From assembly GCA_944390875.1 (NCBI GenBank), contig CALXRO010000041.1, forward strand, positions 1 to 17,342: a stretch of 17,342 bases of DNA, written 5' to 3'. Position numbers and translations under genes: made by a program. Under the pieces are notes generated by a model. The model worked only from the letters and a program-made list of their open reading frames with translations. It did no database searches and had not been told where the DNA came from. Position 1 is the stretch's first letter. Each line of letters starts with the position of its first letter. Shown in pieces: positions 5,182 through 13,518 of this stretch. The stretch comes from an uncultured Rickettsiales bacterium. Its GTDB lineage: Bacteria; Pseudomonadota; Alphaproteobacteria; Rickettsiales; UBA1997.

Positions 5182-8100
5182 GTGAAAACTTTAAACCATT
5201 CCAATTATATACTAAGAAGGAGTTTTTCCGATAGAGTTGATGACGGTTTTATACCTGATCTGATATTTCTGCAGAATGAATCTTTTGAATCGTTTATATG
5301 TTTGGATAATAACGATGAAGAGAAAAGAAAAAAATCAAAGATACAAGAGGTATTTGAGTCATTTTTTCCAATAGTAGATAGTAATAAAAATCTAATATTG
5401 GAGTTTTTGAAATATAGAGTTGGAGATATTAAATATAGTGTAAAAGAATGTATAAATTCGGGTAGGACTTATTCAGTACCTCTATATGCTACTTTAAGAT
5501 TGTTAGTTTTAGATAAGACGGATGAGGAGAATACCAAAAGAGAAGTAAAAGCAATAAAAGAACAAGAAGTATTTTTTTGTGATATTCCCTTAATGACAAG
5601 TACTGGAAGTTTTGTTATAAATGGTATAGAAAGAGTTGTTGTATCTCAAATGAGAAGAGCGCCAGGTGTATTTTTTGATAGTGAAGATTCAAAAATGTTC
5701 TCTGGTAAAAGTTATACAGCTAAGATAATACCAGTAGCTGGTTCTTGGTTAGATTTTGAATTTGATGGAAGGGATCTTTTATATTTTAGGATAGACAAAA
5801 AAAGAAAAATGCCAATAAGTTATTTATTCAAGGTTTTAGGTATGTCAATGGGTGATGTTCTATCTTATTTCTATAAAAGTTATAAACTTGAATATACAAA
5901 TAATAATTGGTCAATAGGTTTTGATTATGATAATTGTCTTGGTAAGAGCTTTGATCATGACATAATAGATGTAAATACGAATGAAATAGTTATACCTCAG
6001 GGTAGAAAAATTACAAGAAAACTTGTTAGTTCTTTAAAAGAAAAAAATTTTTCAAGATATCTGATAGATGAAAATGAAGGCTCTTTATTTGTATTAATAA
6101 ATGATTTAATTGATAAAGATAGTGGAGAAGTGCTTTTTTCTGCAGGTTCTGAATTAAATTTTGAAAAACTTAATAATTTTAAAGAGCTTGGTATAAATGA
6201 GGTTGAGGTAGTTATACCAGATACTTCAGAACTTGGTCATTATGTTTATAATAGCTTGATAATTGAAAAAGACAAAAGCCTTGAGAATGTGTTATTTGAA
6301 ATTTATAGATCGGTTAAAGTTTCCGAAGAAGCAGCAAATTTTGAAGCTGCAGAAAAATTTGTAAATGGTTTATTTTTCTCAAACAGATATAATTTATCGG
6401 ATGTTGGTAGAATGAAAATGAATTATAGATTGGGAATAAATACTGATATGACTATAATGCATTTAACTAAGGACGATATATTGGCTACAGTAAAAATTCT
6501 CAATAAATTAAAACATAATGATGAAAAAACTGATGATATAGATAATCTAGCAAATAGGAGACTCAGATGTACTGGTGAGCTTATGGAAGTTCAATTTAGA
6601 TCAGGTATGTCGAAAGTTGAAAGATCAATTCTAGAAAAAATGAATTCTTTGGAACCTGAAACTATTGTTCCACAAAATTTAATAAATACCAAACCTCTTG
6701 CAACAACTTTGATAGATTTTTTTGCTACTTCACAATTATCTCAATTTATGGATCAAACAAATCCTTTATCAGAACTGTGTCATAAAAGAAGAATAACAGC
6801 ATTGGGACCAGGTGGATTAACAAGAGAAAGAGCTGGTTTTGATGTTCGTGATGTACATTATACACATTATGGTAAGATATGCCCTGTTGAGTCTCCTGAA
6901 GGCTCAAATATTGGTCTTATAAATAGTTTGTCAGTTTTTGCTAGAACTAATAAGTACGGTTTTATAGAAACGCCATATAGAGAAGTTAAAGATGGAATCT
7001 TGACTGATAATGTTGTGTATTTATCAGCTATTGAAGAAGCTGGAAAAACATTTTGTCCATATAATGTTAAATTAGATAAGAAAAATAAAATACTTAATGA
7101 AACTGTTATTTGTAGAAAAGATAATGAAATAGTCAACGTTACTCCTGATATGATTGATTATATTGATGTTTCTCCAAGACAAATAATATCTGTTGCTACC
7201 AGTTTAGTTCCTTTTCTTGAAAATAATGAATCAAGACGTGTGTCAATGGGTGCTAATATGTTAAAACAAGCAGTTCCTTTACTTAAATCAGAAGCTCCTT
7301 ATGTAGGAACTGGTATGGAGAGAGTTATTGCAACGTTTTCAAACTGTGGTGTTGTCATTTCTGAAGTTGAAGGCATAGTTAAGTATGTTGATGCTAGTAA
7401 AATAGTTATAGAAGAGTTGAGAGGTAAAGATCATGTATCCAAGATGCATACGTATGTCTTAGATAAATATTTAAGAACAAATAATGATACTGTTATAAAT
7501 CAATATCCTGTAGTTAAAGTTGGTCAAAAAGTTGTTCCAAATGAAATAATAGCTGATAATCAAAATATTGAAAATGGTGAATTAGCTTTAGGTAAGAATG
7601 TTTTGGTAGCTTTTGCAACTTGGGATGGATATAACTATGAAGACTCAATACTTATTTCAGAAAAGTTAGTTATGGAAGATGCCTTTACATCGATTCATCT
7701 TGAGGAATTCGAAATAGAAGCTAAAGATACAAGGTTGGGACCTGAAGAAATAACAAGAGATATACCAAATGTTGGTGATGAACTTTTGAAGAAATTAGAT
7801 GAGACAGGAGTAGTTTATATTGGTGCTCATATTAAAGCTGGTGATATACTTGTAGGCAAAACCACACCAAAGACTGGCGCTCCACAAACACCTGAAGAAA
7901 AACTCTTAAAAGTTATTTTTGGCGAAAAAGCTATGGATGTTAAGGATTCATCACTATACGTTCCACCTAGTGTGGTTTCAGGTACTGTTATAGATGTTAA
8001 AATATATACTAGAAATGGTTTAGATAAAGATGAGAGAGCTAAATTTATTGATAATGCTGTAATAGAAAAACTATCAATGAATAAGGATTTGGAAATAGCT

Positions 8101-9270
8101 CTTTTAAGAAAGAGTTTTATAGACCAATTAAAATATCTTGTTTTGAATAAGCCTATAGAAAAAAATATAGACAAGATTAAAAAAGGTACTTTAGTTACTG
8201 ATGAATTACTTGAACAATTACCAAATTTATCACTTGTAAAAATAGTTATTGCAGATGAAGAAATTAATAAAAAAATTGAAGTCTTAGGAAAAGAATTTAA
8301 AGATTCAATAAATAAACTTGAAAAAGAGTTTTCTGAAAGCGCAACAAAAGTTAAGGAATGTGATGAATTAACACAAGGCACTTTAAAAAAGGTAAAAATT
8401 GTAGTTGCTGCAAAACAAAAAATACAGGCTGGCGATAAAATGGCTGGAAGATATGGTAACAAAGGTGTTATATCAAGAATAATTCCTGTCGAAGATATGC
8501 CTTGTATGGCTGATGGAACTCCAATAGATATAATATTAAGTCCATTAGGTATTCCTTCACGTATGAATGTTGGACAATTACTTGAAACTCACCTTGGTTT
8601 TGTTTCTTCTGAATTTGGTAAACAGATTACAATGATACTTAATGGTTTAAATAAAGATAAGGCTAAGGTTATTAGAGAAAAACTATTAAGAATATATAAA
8701 ATGCCTAGTGAAATAGAATATATTAATGGTTTAAGCGATGAAGATTTACTGGAATTTGCTGAAAAATTAAAAAGGAATGTACCATTTTCTACGGGCTCAT
8801 TTGAAAACATATCTATGGATAAAATAGAAGAGTTGATGGAAGAAGCTGGCATAGATAAAAGTGGTCAAGTTATGTTAATAGATGGTAGAACTGGTGAGTA
8901 TTTTGACAGACCTATTACTATAGGTTATATGTATATGTTGAAATTGCATCATTTAGTTGATAATAAAATACATGCAAGATCTACTGGTCCTTATAGTCTC
9001 ATAACCCAACAGCCTTTAGGTGGTAAATCTCATTTTGGTGGTCAAAGATTTGGAGAAATGGAATGTTGGGCTTTACAGGCATATGGAGCTGCCTATACGT
9101 TACAAGAAATGTTGACAGTTAAATCGGATGATATTGTTGGAAGGCTTAAAATATATGAATCAATAGTTCAAGGTTCACAAAGCTTTTCTTGTGGAGTACC
9201 TGAATCATTTAACGTTATGGTTAAAGAAGTTAGGTCCCTTGGTTTAAACCTTGAACTTGTAAGAAAATAA
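5182..9270 (+). CDS. rpoB: DNA-directed RNA polymerase subunit beta
   Basis: RpoB forms half of the RNA polymerase active cleft. The 1362-residue length suits alphaproteobacteria. Segments run in order: NGIERVVVSQMRRAPGVFF (147-165), the rifampicin region SQLSQFMDQTNPLSE (517-531), HKRRITALGPGGLTRERAG, GYNYEDSIL, KMAGRYGNKGV near 1091, PSRMNVGQ, and the C-terminal GGQRFGEMECWALQAYGA. The start is GTG at 5182 with AAGG seven bases upstream; it gives the expected N-terminus (RRSFSDRVDDGFIPDL). Odd residues by E. coli numbering, each visible in the codons, are H1070Y, S531T, N518T, T525C, T563S, N677R and R687K. The catalytic contacts R678, E813-D814, K1065, K1073 and R1106 are conserved. Confidence 0.98.
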   Translation: MKTLNHSNYILRRSFSDRVDDGFIPDLIFLQNESFESFICLDNNDEEKRKKSKIQEVFESFFPIVDSNKNLILEFLKYRVGDIKYSVKECINSGRTYSVPLYATLRLLVLDKTDEENTKREVKAIKEQEVFFCDIPLMTSTGSFVINGIERVVVSQMRRAPGVFFDSEDSKMFSGKSYTAKIIPVAGSWLDFEFDGRDLLYFRIDKKRKMPISYLFKVLGMSMGDVLSYFYKSYKLEYTNNNWSIGFDYDNCLGKSFDHDIIDVNTNEIVIPQGRKITRKLVSSLKEKNFSRYLIDENEGSLFVLINDLIDKDSGEVLFSAGSELNFEKLNNFKELGINEVEVVIPDTSELGHYVYNSLIIEKDKSLENVLFEIYRSVKVSEEAANFEAAEKFVNGLFFSNRYNLSDVGRMKMNYRLGINTDMTIMHLTKDDILATVKILNKLKHNDEKTDDIDNLANRRLRCTGELMEVQFRSGMSKVERSILEKMNSLEPETIVPQNLINTKPLATTLIDFFATSQLSQFMDQTNPLSELCHKRRITALGPGGLTRERAGFDVRDVHYTHYGKICPVESPEGSNIGLINSLSVFARTNKYGFIETPYREVKDGILTDNVVYLSAIEEAGKTFCPYNVKLDKKNKILNETVICRKDNEIVNVTPDMIDYIDVSPRQIISVATSLVPFLENNESRRVSMGANMLKQAVPLLKSEAPYVGTGMERVIATFSNCGVVISEVEGIVKYVDASKIVIEELRGKDHVSKMHTYVLDKYLRTNNDTVINQYPVVKVGQKVVPNEIIADNQNIENGELALGKNVLVAFATWDGYNYEDSILISEKLVMEDAFTSIHLEEFEIEAKDTRLGPEEITRDIPNVGDELLKKLDETGVVYIGAHIKAGDILVGKTTPKTGAPQTPEEKLLKVIFGEKAMDVKDSSLYVPPSVVSGTVIDVKIYTRNGLDKDERAKFIDNAVIEKLSMNKDLEIALLRKSFIDQLKYLVLNKPIEKNIDKIKKGTLVTDELLEQLPNLSLVKIVIADEEINKKIEVLGKEFKDSINKLEKEFSESATKVKECDELTQGTLKKVKIVVAAKQKIQAGDKMAGRYGNKGVISRIIPVEDMPCMADGTPIDIILSPLGIPSRMNVGQLLETHLGFVSSEFGKQITMILNGLNKDKAKVIREKLLRIYKMPSEIEYINGLSDEDLLEFAEKLKRNVPFSTGSFENISMDKIEELMEEAGIDKSGQVMLIDGRTGEYFDRPITIGYMYMLKLHHLVDNKIHARSTGPYSLITQQPLGGKSHFGGQRFGEMECWALQAYGAAYTLQEMLTVKSDDIVGRLKIYESIVQGSQSFSCGVPESFNVMVKEVRSLGLNLELVRK

Positions 9271-9277
9271 TTTACTT

Positions 9278-9303
9278 GACAGGATTTTATATCCTGTCGT
9301 TTT
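9278..9303 (+). terminator. Terminator-like hairpin between rpoB and rpoC (attenuator or processing site)
   Basis: GACAGGAT (9278-9285) pairs perfectly with ATCCTGTC (9291-9298) around a 5-base loop and is followed by GTTTT. It looks like a weak intrinsic terminator inside an essential operon, so partial read-through or an RNA-processing or stability role is more likely than full stop. A TTGACA at 9276-9281 overlaps the stem; with TTTTAT at 9300-9305 it makes only a poor promoter. Confidence 0.55.
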
Positions 9304-9326
9304 ATTACTAAAAAAAAGAAAATAAT

Positions 9327-12300
9327 ATGGCGTTAGATGGAACCTCTTCTTTTGGATTAATGAGCATAAGTAATCAGGTATTAGATTCTACTGATTTTGA
9401 TGCTTTAAAAATAACAATAGCAAGTCCTGAAAAAATAAGATCTTGGTCATATGGTGAAGTTACTAAACCTGAAACAGTAAATTACAGAACTTTTAAACCA
9501 GAAAAAGATGGACTTTTTTGTGCTAAAATTTTTGGACCAGTTAAAGATTACGAATGTTTATGTGGTAAGTATAAAAGAATAAAATATAAAGGTATAGTTT
9601 GTGAGAAATGTGGTGTAGAGGTTACAAGTTCAAAAGTTAGAAGAGAAAGAATGGGACATATTGAGCTTGCAGCTCCAGTTTCTCATATTTGGTTCTTAAA
9701 ATCTTTACCTTCAAGAATAAGTACTATGCTTAATATAATGCCTAAATATATTGAGAAGGTTATATATTTTGAGTCATATATAGTAACGGATGCTAAAATG
9801 AGTCCTTTAGAAAATGGGCAATTGCTAACAGAAGAAGAATATGAAAATTTTAAGATAGAGTATGGTGACGATGCTTTTGAAGCAGGAACTGGTGCTGAAG
9901 CTATAAGAAAATTACTTGCTGAAATAGATTTGCAAAAACTTAGAAGTAAATTAAGAAAAGAACTTATTGAGACAAAGTCTGAACTAAAAAAATCAAAAAT
10001 AATAAAGAGGCTTAGCTTAGTTGAATCTTTTATAGAATCAGGTAATAGACCGGAATGGATGGTTTTAACTGTATTACCAGTCATTCCACCTGAAATTAGA
10101 CCTTTAGTACAGCTTGATGGTGGTAATTTTGCTAGTGCAGACTTAAATGAATTGTATAGAAGAGTTATAAATAGAAATAACAGACTTAAAAAATTACTTG
10201 AATTAGATGCGCCTGATATAATTATAAAAAATGAAAAAAGAATGTTACAAGAGGCTGTTGACTCTCTATTAGATAATAGCAAAAGTGCAAATCCTGTTAA
10301 AGCTCCAAATAAAAGGCCATTTAAATCATTGAGTGATATGTTAAAAGGTAAACATGGTAGATTTAGACAAAATTTACTTGGTAAGAGGGTTGATTATTCC
10401 GGACGTTCAGTTATTGTTGTAGGTCCTAATTTAAAACTAAATCAATGTGGTTTACCAAAAAAAATGGCTTTAGAGTTATTTAGACCATTTATATATGCTA
10501 AACTTGAATTATATGGTATGTCAAATGGTATAAGACATTCGAAGAAATTAGTGGATAGTGAAAAGCCTGAGGTTTGGGATATTTTAGAAGAGGTAATAAA
10601 AGAACATCCTGTTCTTTTAAATAGGGCTCCTACCTTACATAGATTAGGAATACAGGCTTTTGAACCTTTATTAATAGAAGGAAAGGCTATACAACTTCAT
10701 CCTTTAGTTTGTAAATCATTTAATGCAGATTTTGATGGTGATCAGATGGCAGTGCATATACCTTTATCTATAGAGGCACAAACTGAAGCGAGAGTTTTAA
10801 TGATGTCAACAAATAACATTTTAAATCCTCAAGATGGTAAGCCAAATATAATACCTTCTCAAGATATGCTTTTAGGTTTGTATTATCTGACTCTTGATCC
10901 AAAATCAGATGTTAAGCCAAATATAGCCATTGCTGGAACGGATGAGTTGGAATATGCTTTATTTGTAAAGAGAATAGGAATGAATGATCCTATAAATTTT
11001 AGATATTCTATTAAAAATAGTGATGGAAGTGTTGATTATAAAAAGGTTGTAACAACTCCTGGTAGAGTTAAATTATTTGAATTACTACCTGACATTTGTA
11101 AAGCTAAATATGGTTTTACTCTTGTTAATATGCCTATAGGTAAGAAAGAGATTTCAAAAATAATCAATATTGTATTTGAAGAAACAAATCAGACTGAAAC
11201 AGGAAAATTCTGTGATAGTATAATGCAGCTTGGTTTTAAAAATTCTACATTTTCTGGTATATCAATAGGTAAGGACGATATGATTATACCTGCTGATAAA
11301 ACAAAGATGATAAATAAAGCTGAAAAAGAAATAAAAATAATAGAGAATCAATATCAAGATGGTCTTATAACATCTGGTGAAAGATATAATAAAGTTATTG
11401 AAATTTGGGATAAGTGTATAAATAGTGTTAAAAAGTTAGTTGTTAAGGAAATGTCAGTAGATAAATCTGCTAAAACAGCAAATTCATTATATTTATTTAC
11501 AAATTCTGGAGCAAGAGGAAATGAAAGTAATATGCAACAAATGTGTGGTATTCGTGGTCTTCTTGCAAAACAAAATGGTGAAATTATTGAAACCCCAGTG
11601 CTTTCAAACTTTAAAGAAGGTCTATCAATTCTTGAATATTTTCTATCAACTCATACTGGTAGAAAATCAATGGTTGATACAGCTTTAAAAACAGCTAATG
11701 CTGGTTACTTAACACGAAGACTTGTTGATGTTGCTCAAGATTGTATTGTTATAGATGAAGATTGTGGTACGACCGAAGGTGTGACCATGGAAGCAAAAAT
11801 AGAAAATGGTATAGTTAAAAGAAGTTTATCATCAAAGATAATTGGTAGGACTGCTTTAATAGACATTATAGATCCTAAAAGTAATAAAGTTCTAGTTAAA
11901 GGTGGTAATTTAATAGATAATAAAGAAGCAGCAATTATTGAAAAAGCAGGTATTAAACAAGTTAAAGTAAGATCGGTTCTTACATGTAAACATGAACACG
12001 GAGTTTGTGCAAAGTGTTATGGTAGAGATTTAACAACAAAAATGCTTGTTAGTGTTGGTGAAGCAGTTGGTGTTGTTGCTGCACAAGCTATAGGTGAACC
12101 TGGTACTCAGTTAACAATGAATACAAGGCATTTAGGTGGTGCTACTATTGGAGGTGCTGAGTCTAATATTGTCTCACCAAGTGAAGGAATTCTTAAAATA
12201 AATAATTTAAAGTCGATAGTAAATAGAGACGGTATTGAAATAGTTATGAATAAAGATACTGAATTTGTTATAACTAAAGATGATAAGAATATAGCTAAAT

Positions 12301-13439
12301 ATAGTGTTCCTTTTGGAGCGAAAATTTTCTTCAAAGATGGCGATAATATTAATAAGGGAGATTATTTAGCTGAATGGGATCCTTATAACTACTCAATTAT
12401 GGCAACATCTGATGGTAAAGTTAAATTTTCTGATATAATTGAGGGTATTTCTTTAAAAGAAAAAATAGATGAATCAACTGGCGTATCTTCAAAAGTTATT
12501 ATAGACTGGAGAAGATTTAATAATAAACAATCAATAAAGCCAATGATAATTGTTGAAGGTGAAAGCAGTAGTGTAAATTATGAATTATTTATAGGTACTA
12601 TTATAAATGTTTCAAACGGTCAAAATGTAAAAGCTGGAGATGTTTTAGCAAGAACGCCAAAAGATTCAATTAAGAACAGAGATATCACTGGTGGTTTACC
12701 AAGGGTAGGTGAGTTATTTGAAGCAAGAAAACCTAAAAATTATGCCGTTATGTCTTCGATTGATGGAACAATCAACTTTAGTGAAAGAGACTATAAGACA
12801 AAACGTATAATAACAATAACACCTGATAACAAGGAGGAAGAGGAGGTTAGTTATGTTGTTCCAAAAGGTAAACATCTTTTTGTTAAAAATGGTGATAAAG
12901 TTAAGAGAGGTGATGAGATTATGGATGGTGATAAAGTTCCTCATGATATTCTTAAAATTCTTGGTATCGAAGAGTTTAATAGATATATGGTTGAAGAAAT
13001 ACAGAAAGTTTATGAAATGCAAGGTATATCAATTGATGATAAACATATAGAGATAGTCCTTAATATGATGCTTAAAAAAGTTGAGGTTACCGATTCTGGA
13101 GAAACATCTTTATTAGTTGGTGATACTTTAAGTAGAAGTGATTTTGATGAAATAAATGATAAGGCAATTAAAGATGGTGTGAAACCGGCAAAATGTGAGA
13201 ATGTTTTATTAGGTATCACAAGAGCATCATTACAAAGTAAATCTTTTATATCAGCTGCTTCTTTCCAAGAAACTGTAAAAGTTTTAACTGATGCTTCTGT
13301 AAAAGGTAGAGTTGATGATCTTGAAGGACTTAAAGAAAATGTTATAGTCGGCAAACTTATACCTGCAGGTACAGGTTTTATAGTTAAAAAAATGAAAGAA
13401 GAAGCAAGAATGAAAAATACTACTGAAACTCTAGAATAG
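9327..13439 (+). CDS. rpoC: DNA-directed RNA polymerase subunit beta'
   Basis: RpoC holds the catalytic magnesium of RNA polymerase. The 1370-residue length is close to other alphaproteobacteria. Zinc site 1 is C77, C79, C92, C95. The metal motif NADFDGDQ is at 466-473, with Asp 468, 470 and 472. Zinc site 2 is C813, C887, C894, C897. The proteobacterial insertion in the trigger loop is present, and the end is LIPAGTGF plus a short charged tail. Catalytic elements deviate strongly: the F-loop reads NESNMQQMCG (732-741), the bridge-helix start HTGRKSMVD (776-784), and the trigger loop MNTRHLGG (931-938) where MRTFHIGG is expected. The ATG starts right after an A-rich leader with only a weak ribosome-binding site. 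Confidence 0.98.
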   Translation: MALDGTSSFGLMSISNQVLDSTDFDALKITIASPEKIRSWSYGEVTKPETVNYRTFKPEKDGLFCAKIFGPVKDYECLCGKYKRIKYKGIVCEKCGVEVTSSKVRRERMGHIELAAPVSHIWFLKSLPSRISTMLNIMPKYIEKVIYFESYIVTDAKMSPLENGQLLTEEEYENFKIEYGDDAFEAGTGAEAIRKLLAEIDLQKLRSKLRKELIETKSELKKSKIIKRLSLVESFIESGNRPEWMVLTVLPVIPPEIRPLVQLDGGNFASADLNELYRRVINRNNRLKKLLELDAPDIIIKNEKRMLQEAVDSLLDNSKSANPVKAPNKRPFKSLSDMLKGKHGRFRQNLLGKRVDYSGRSVIVVGPNLKLNQCGLPKKMALELFRPFIYAKLELYGMSNGIRHSKKLVDSEKPEVWDILEEVIKEHPVLLNRAPTLHRLGIQAFEPLLIEGKAIQLHPLVCKSFNADFDGDQMAVHIPLSIEAQTEARVLMMSTNNILNPQDGKPNIIPSQDMLLGLYYLTLDPKSDVKPNIAIAGTDELEYALFVKRIGMNDPINFRYSIKNSDGSVDYKKVVTTPGRVKLFELLPDICKAKYGFTLVNMPIGKKEISKIINIVFEETNQTETGKFCDSIMQLGFKNSTFSGISIGKDDMIIPADKTKMINKAEKEIKIIENQYQDGLITSGERYNKVIEIWDKCINSVKKLVVKEMSVDKSAKTANSLYLFTNSGARGNESNMQQMCGIRGLLAKQNGEIIETPVLSNFKEGLSILEYFLSTHTGRKSMVDTALKTANAGYLTRRLVDVAQDCIVIDEDCGTTEGVTMEAKIENGIVKRSLSSKIIGRTALIDIIDPKSNKVLVKGGNLIDNKEAAIIEKAGIKQVKVRSVLTCKHEHGVCAKCYGRDLTTKMLVSVGEAVGVVAAQAIGEPGTQLTMNTRHLGGATIGGAESNIVSPSEGILKINNLKSIVNRDGIEIVMNKDTEFVITKDDKNIAKYSVPFGAKIFFKDGDNINKGDYLAEWDPYNYSIMATSDGKVKFSDIIEGISLKEKIDESTGVSSKVIIDWRRFNNKQSIKPMIIVEGESSSVNYELFIGTIINVSNGQNVKAGDVLARTPKDSIKNRDITGGLPRVGELFEARKPKNYAVMSSIDGTINFSERDYKTKRIITITPDNKEEEEVSYVVPKGKHLFVKNGDKVKRGDEIMDGDKVPHDILKILGIEEFNRYMVEEIQKVYEMQGISIDDKHIEIVLNMMLKKVEVTDSGETSLLVGDTLSRSDFDEINDKAIKDGVKPAKCENVLLGITRASLQSKSFISAASFQETVKVLTDASVKGRVDDLEGLKENVIVGKLIPAGTGFIVKKMKEEARMKNTTETLE

Positions 13440-13458
13440 ATTGCTTATTTTTATTTTT

Positions 13459-13500
13459 AAAGCCGTCATATTAATATATTTATTTTATGACGGCTTTTTT
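13459..13500 (+). terminator. Strong intrinsic terminator after rpoC
   Basis: AAAGCCGTCATA (13459-13470) pairs perfectly with TATGACGGCTTT (13486-13497), a 12-bp stem with a 15-base loop, running into TTTTTT (13495-13500). It lies 19 bases after the rpoC stop and ends the long plus-strand unit. It also lies downstream of the convergent cysteine synthase gene, but on the minus strand the stem is followed by TTTAAAAATAAA, so it would work less well there. Confidence 0.93.
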
Positions 13501-13518
13501 AAACAAGATATATTTTTT

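Noticed and set aside
7827..8462. Long open frame of 211 codons on the minus strand inside rpoB
   Set aside because: It lies wholly antisense to conserved RpoB sequence, has no recognisable domain, and is a common by-product of A/T-ending codons on the opposite strand.
9276..9305. Internal rpoC promoter with TTGACA
   Set aside because: The -35 is perfect, but the best -10 (TTTTAT, 18-base spacing) is poor, and the -35 bases are explained by the hairpin stem.
9683..10282. Minus-strand open frame of 199 codons inside rpoC
   Set aside because: It is antisense to well-conserved RpoC and its Ser/Leu-rich composition mirrors the opposite coding strand.
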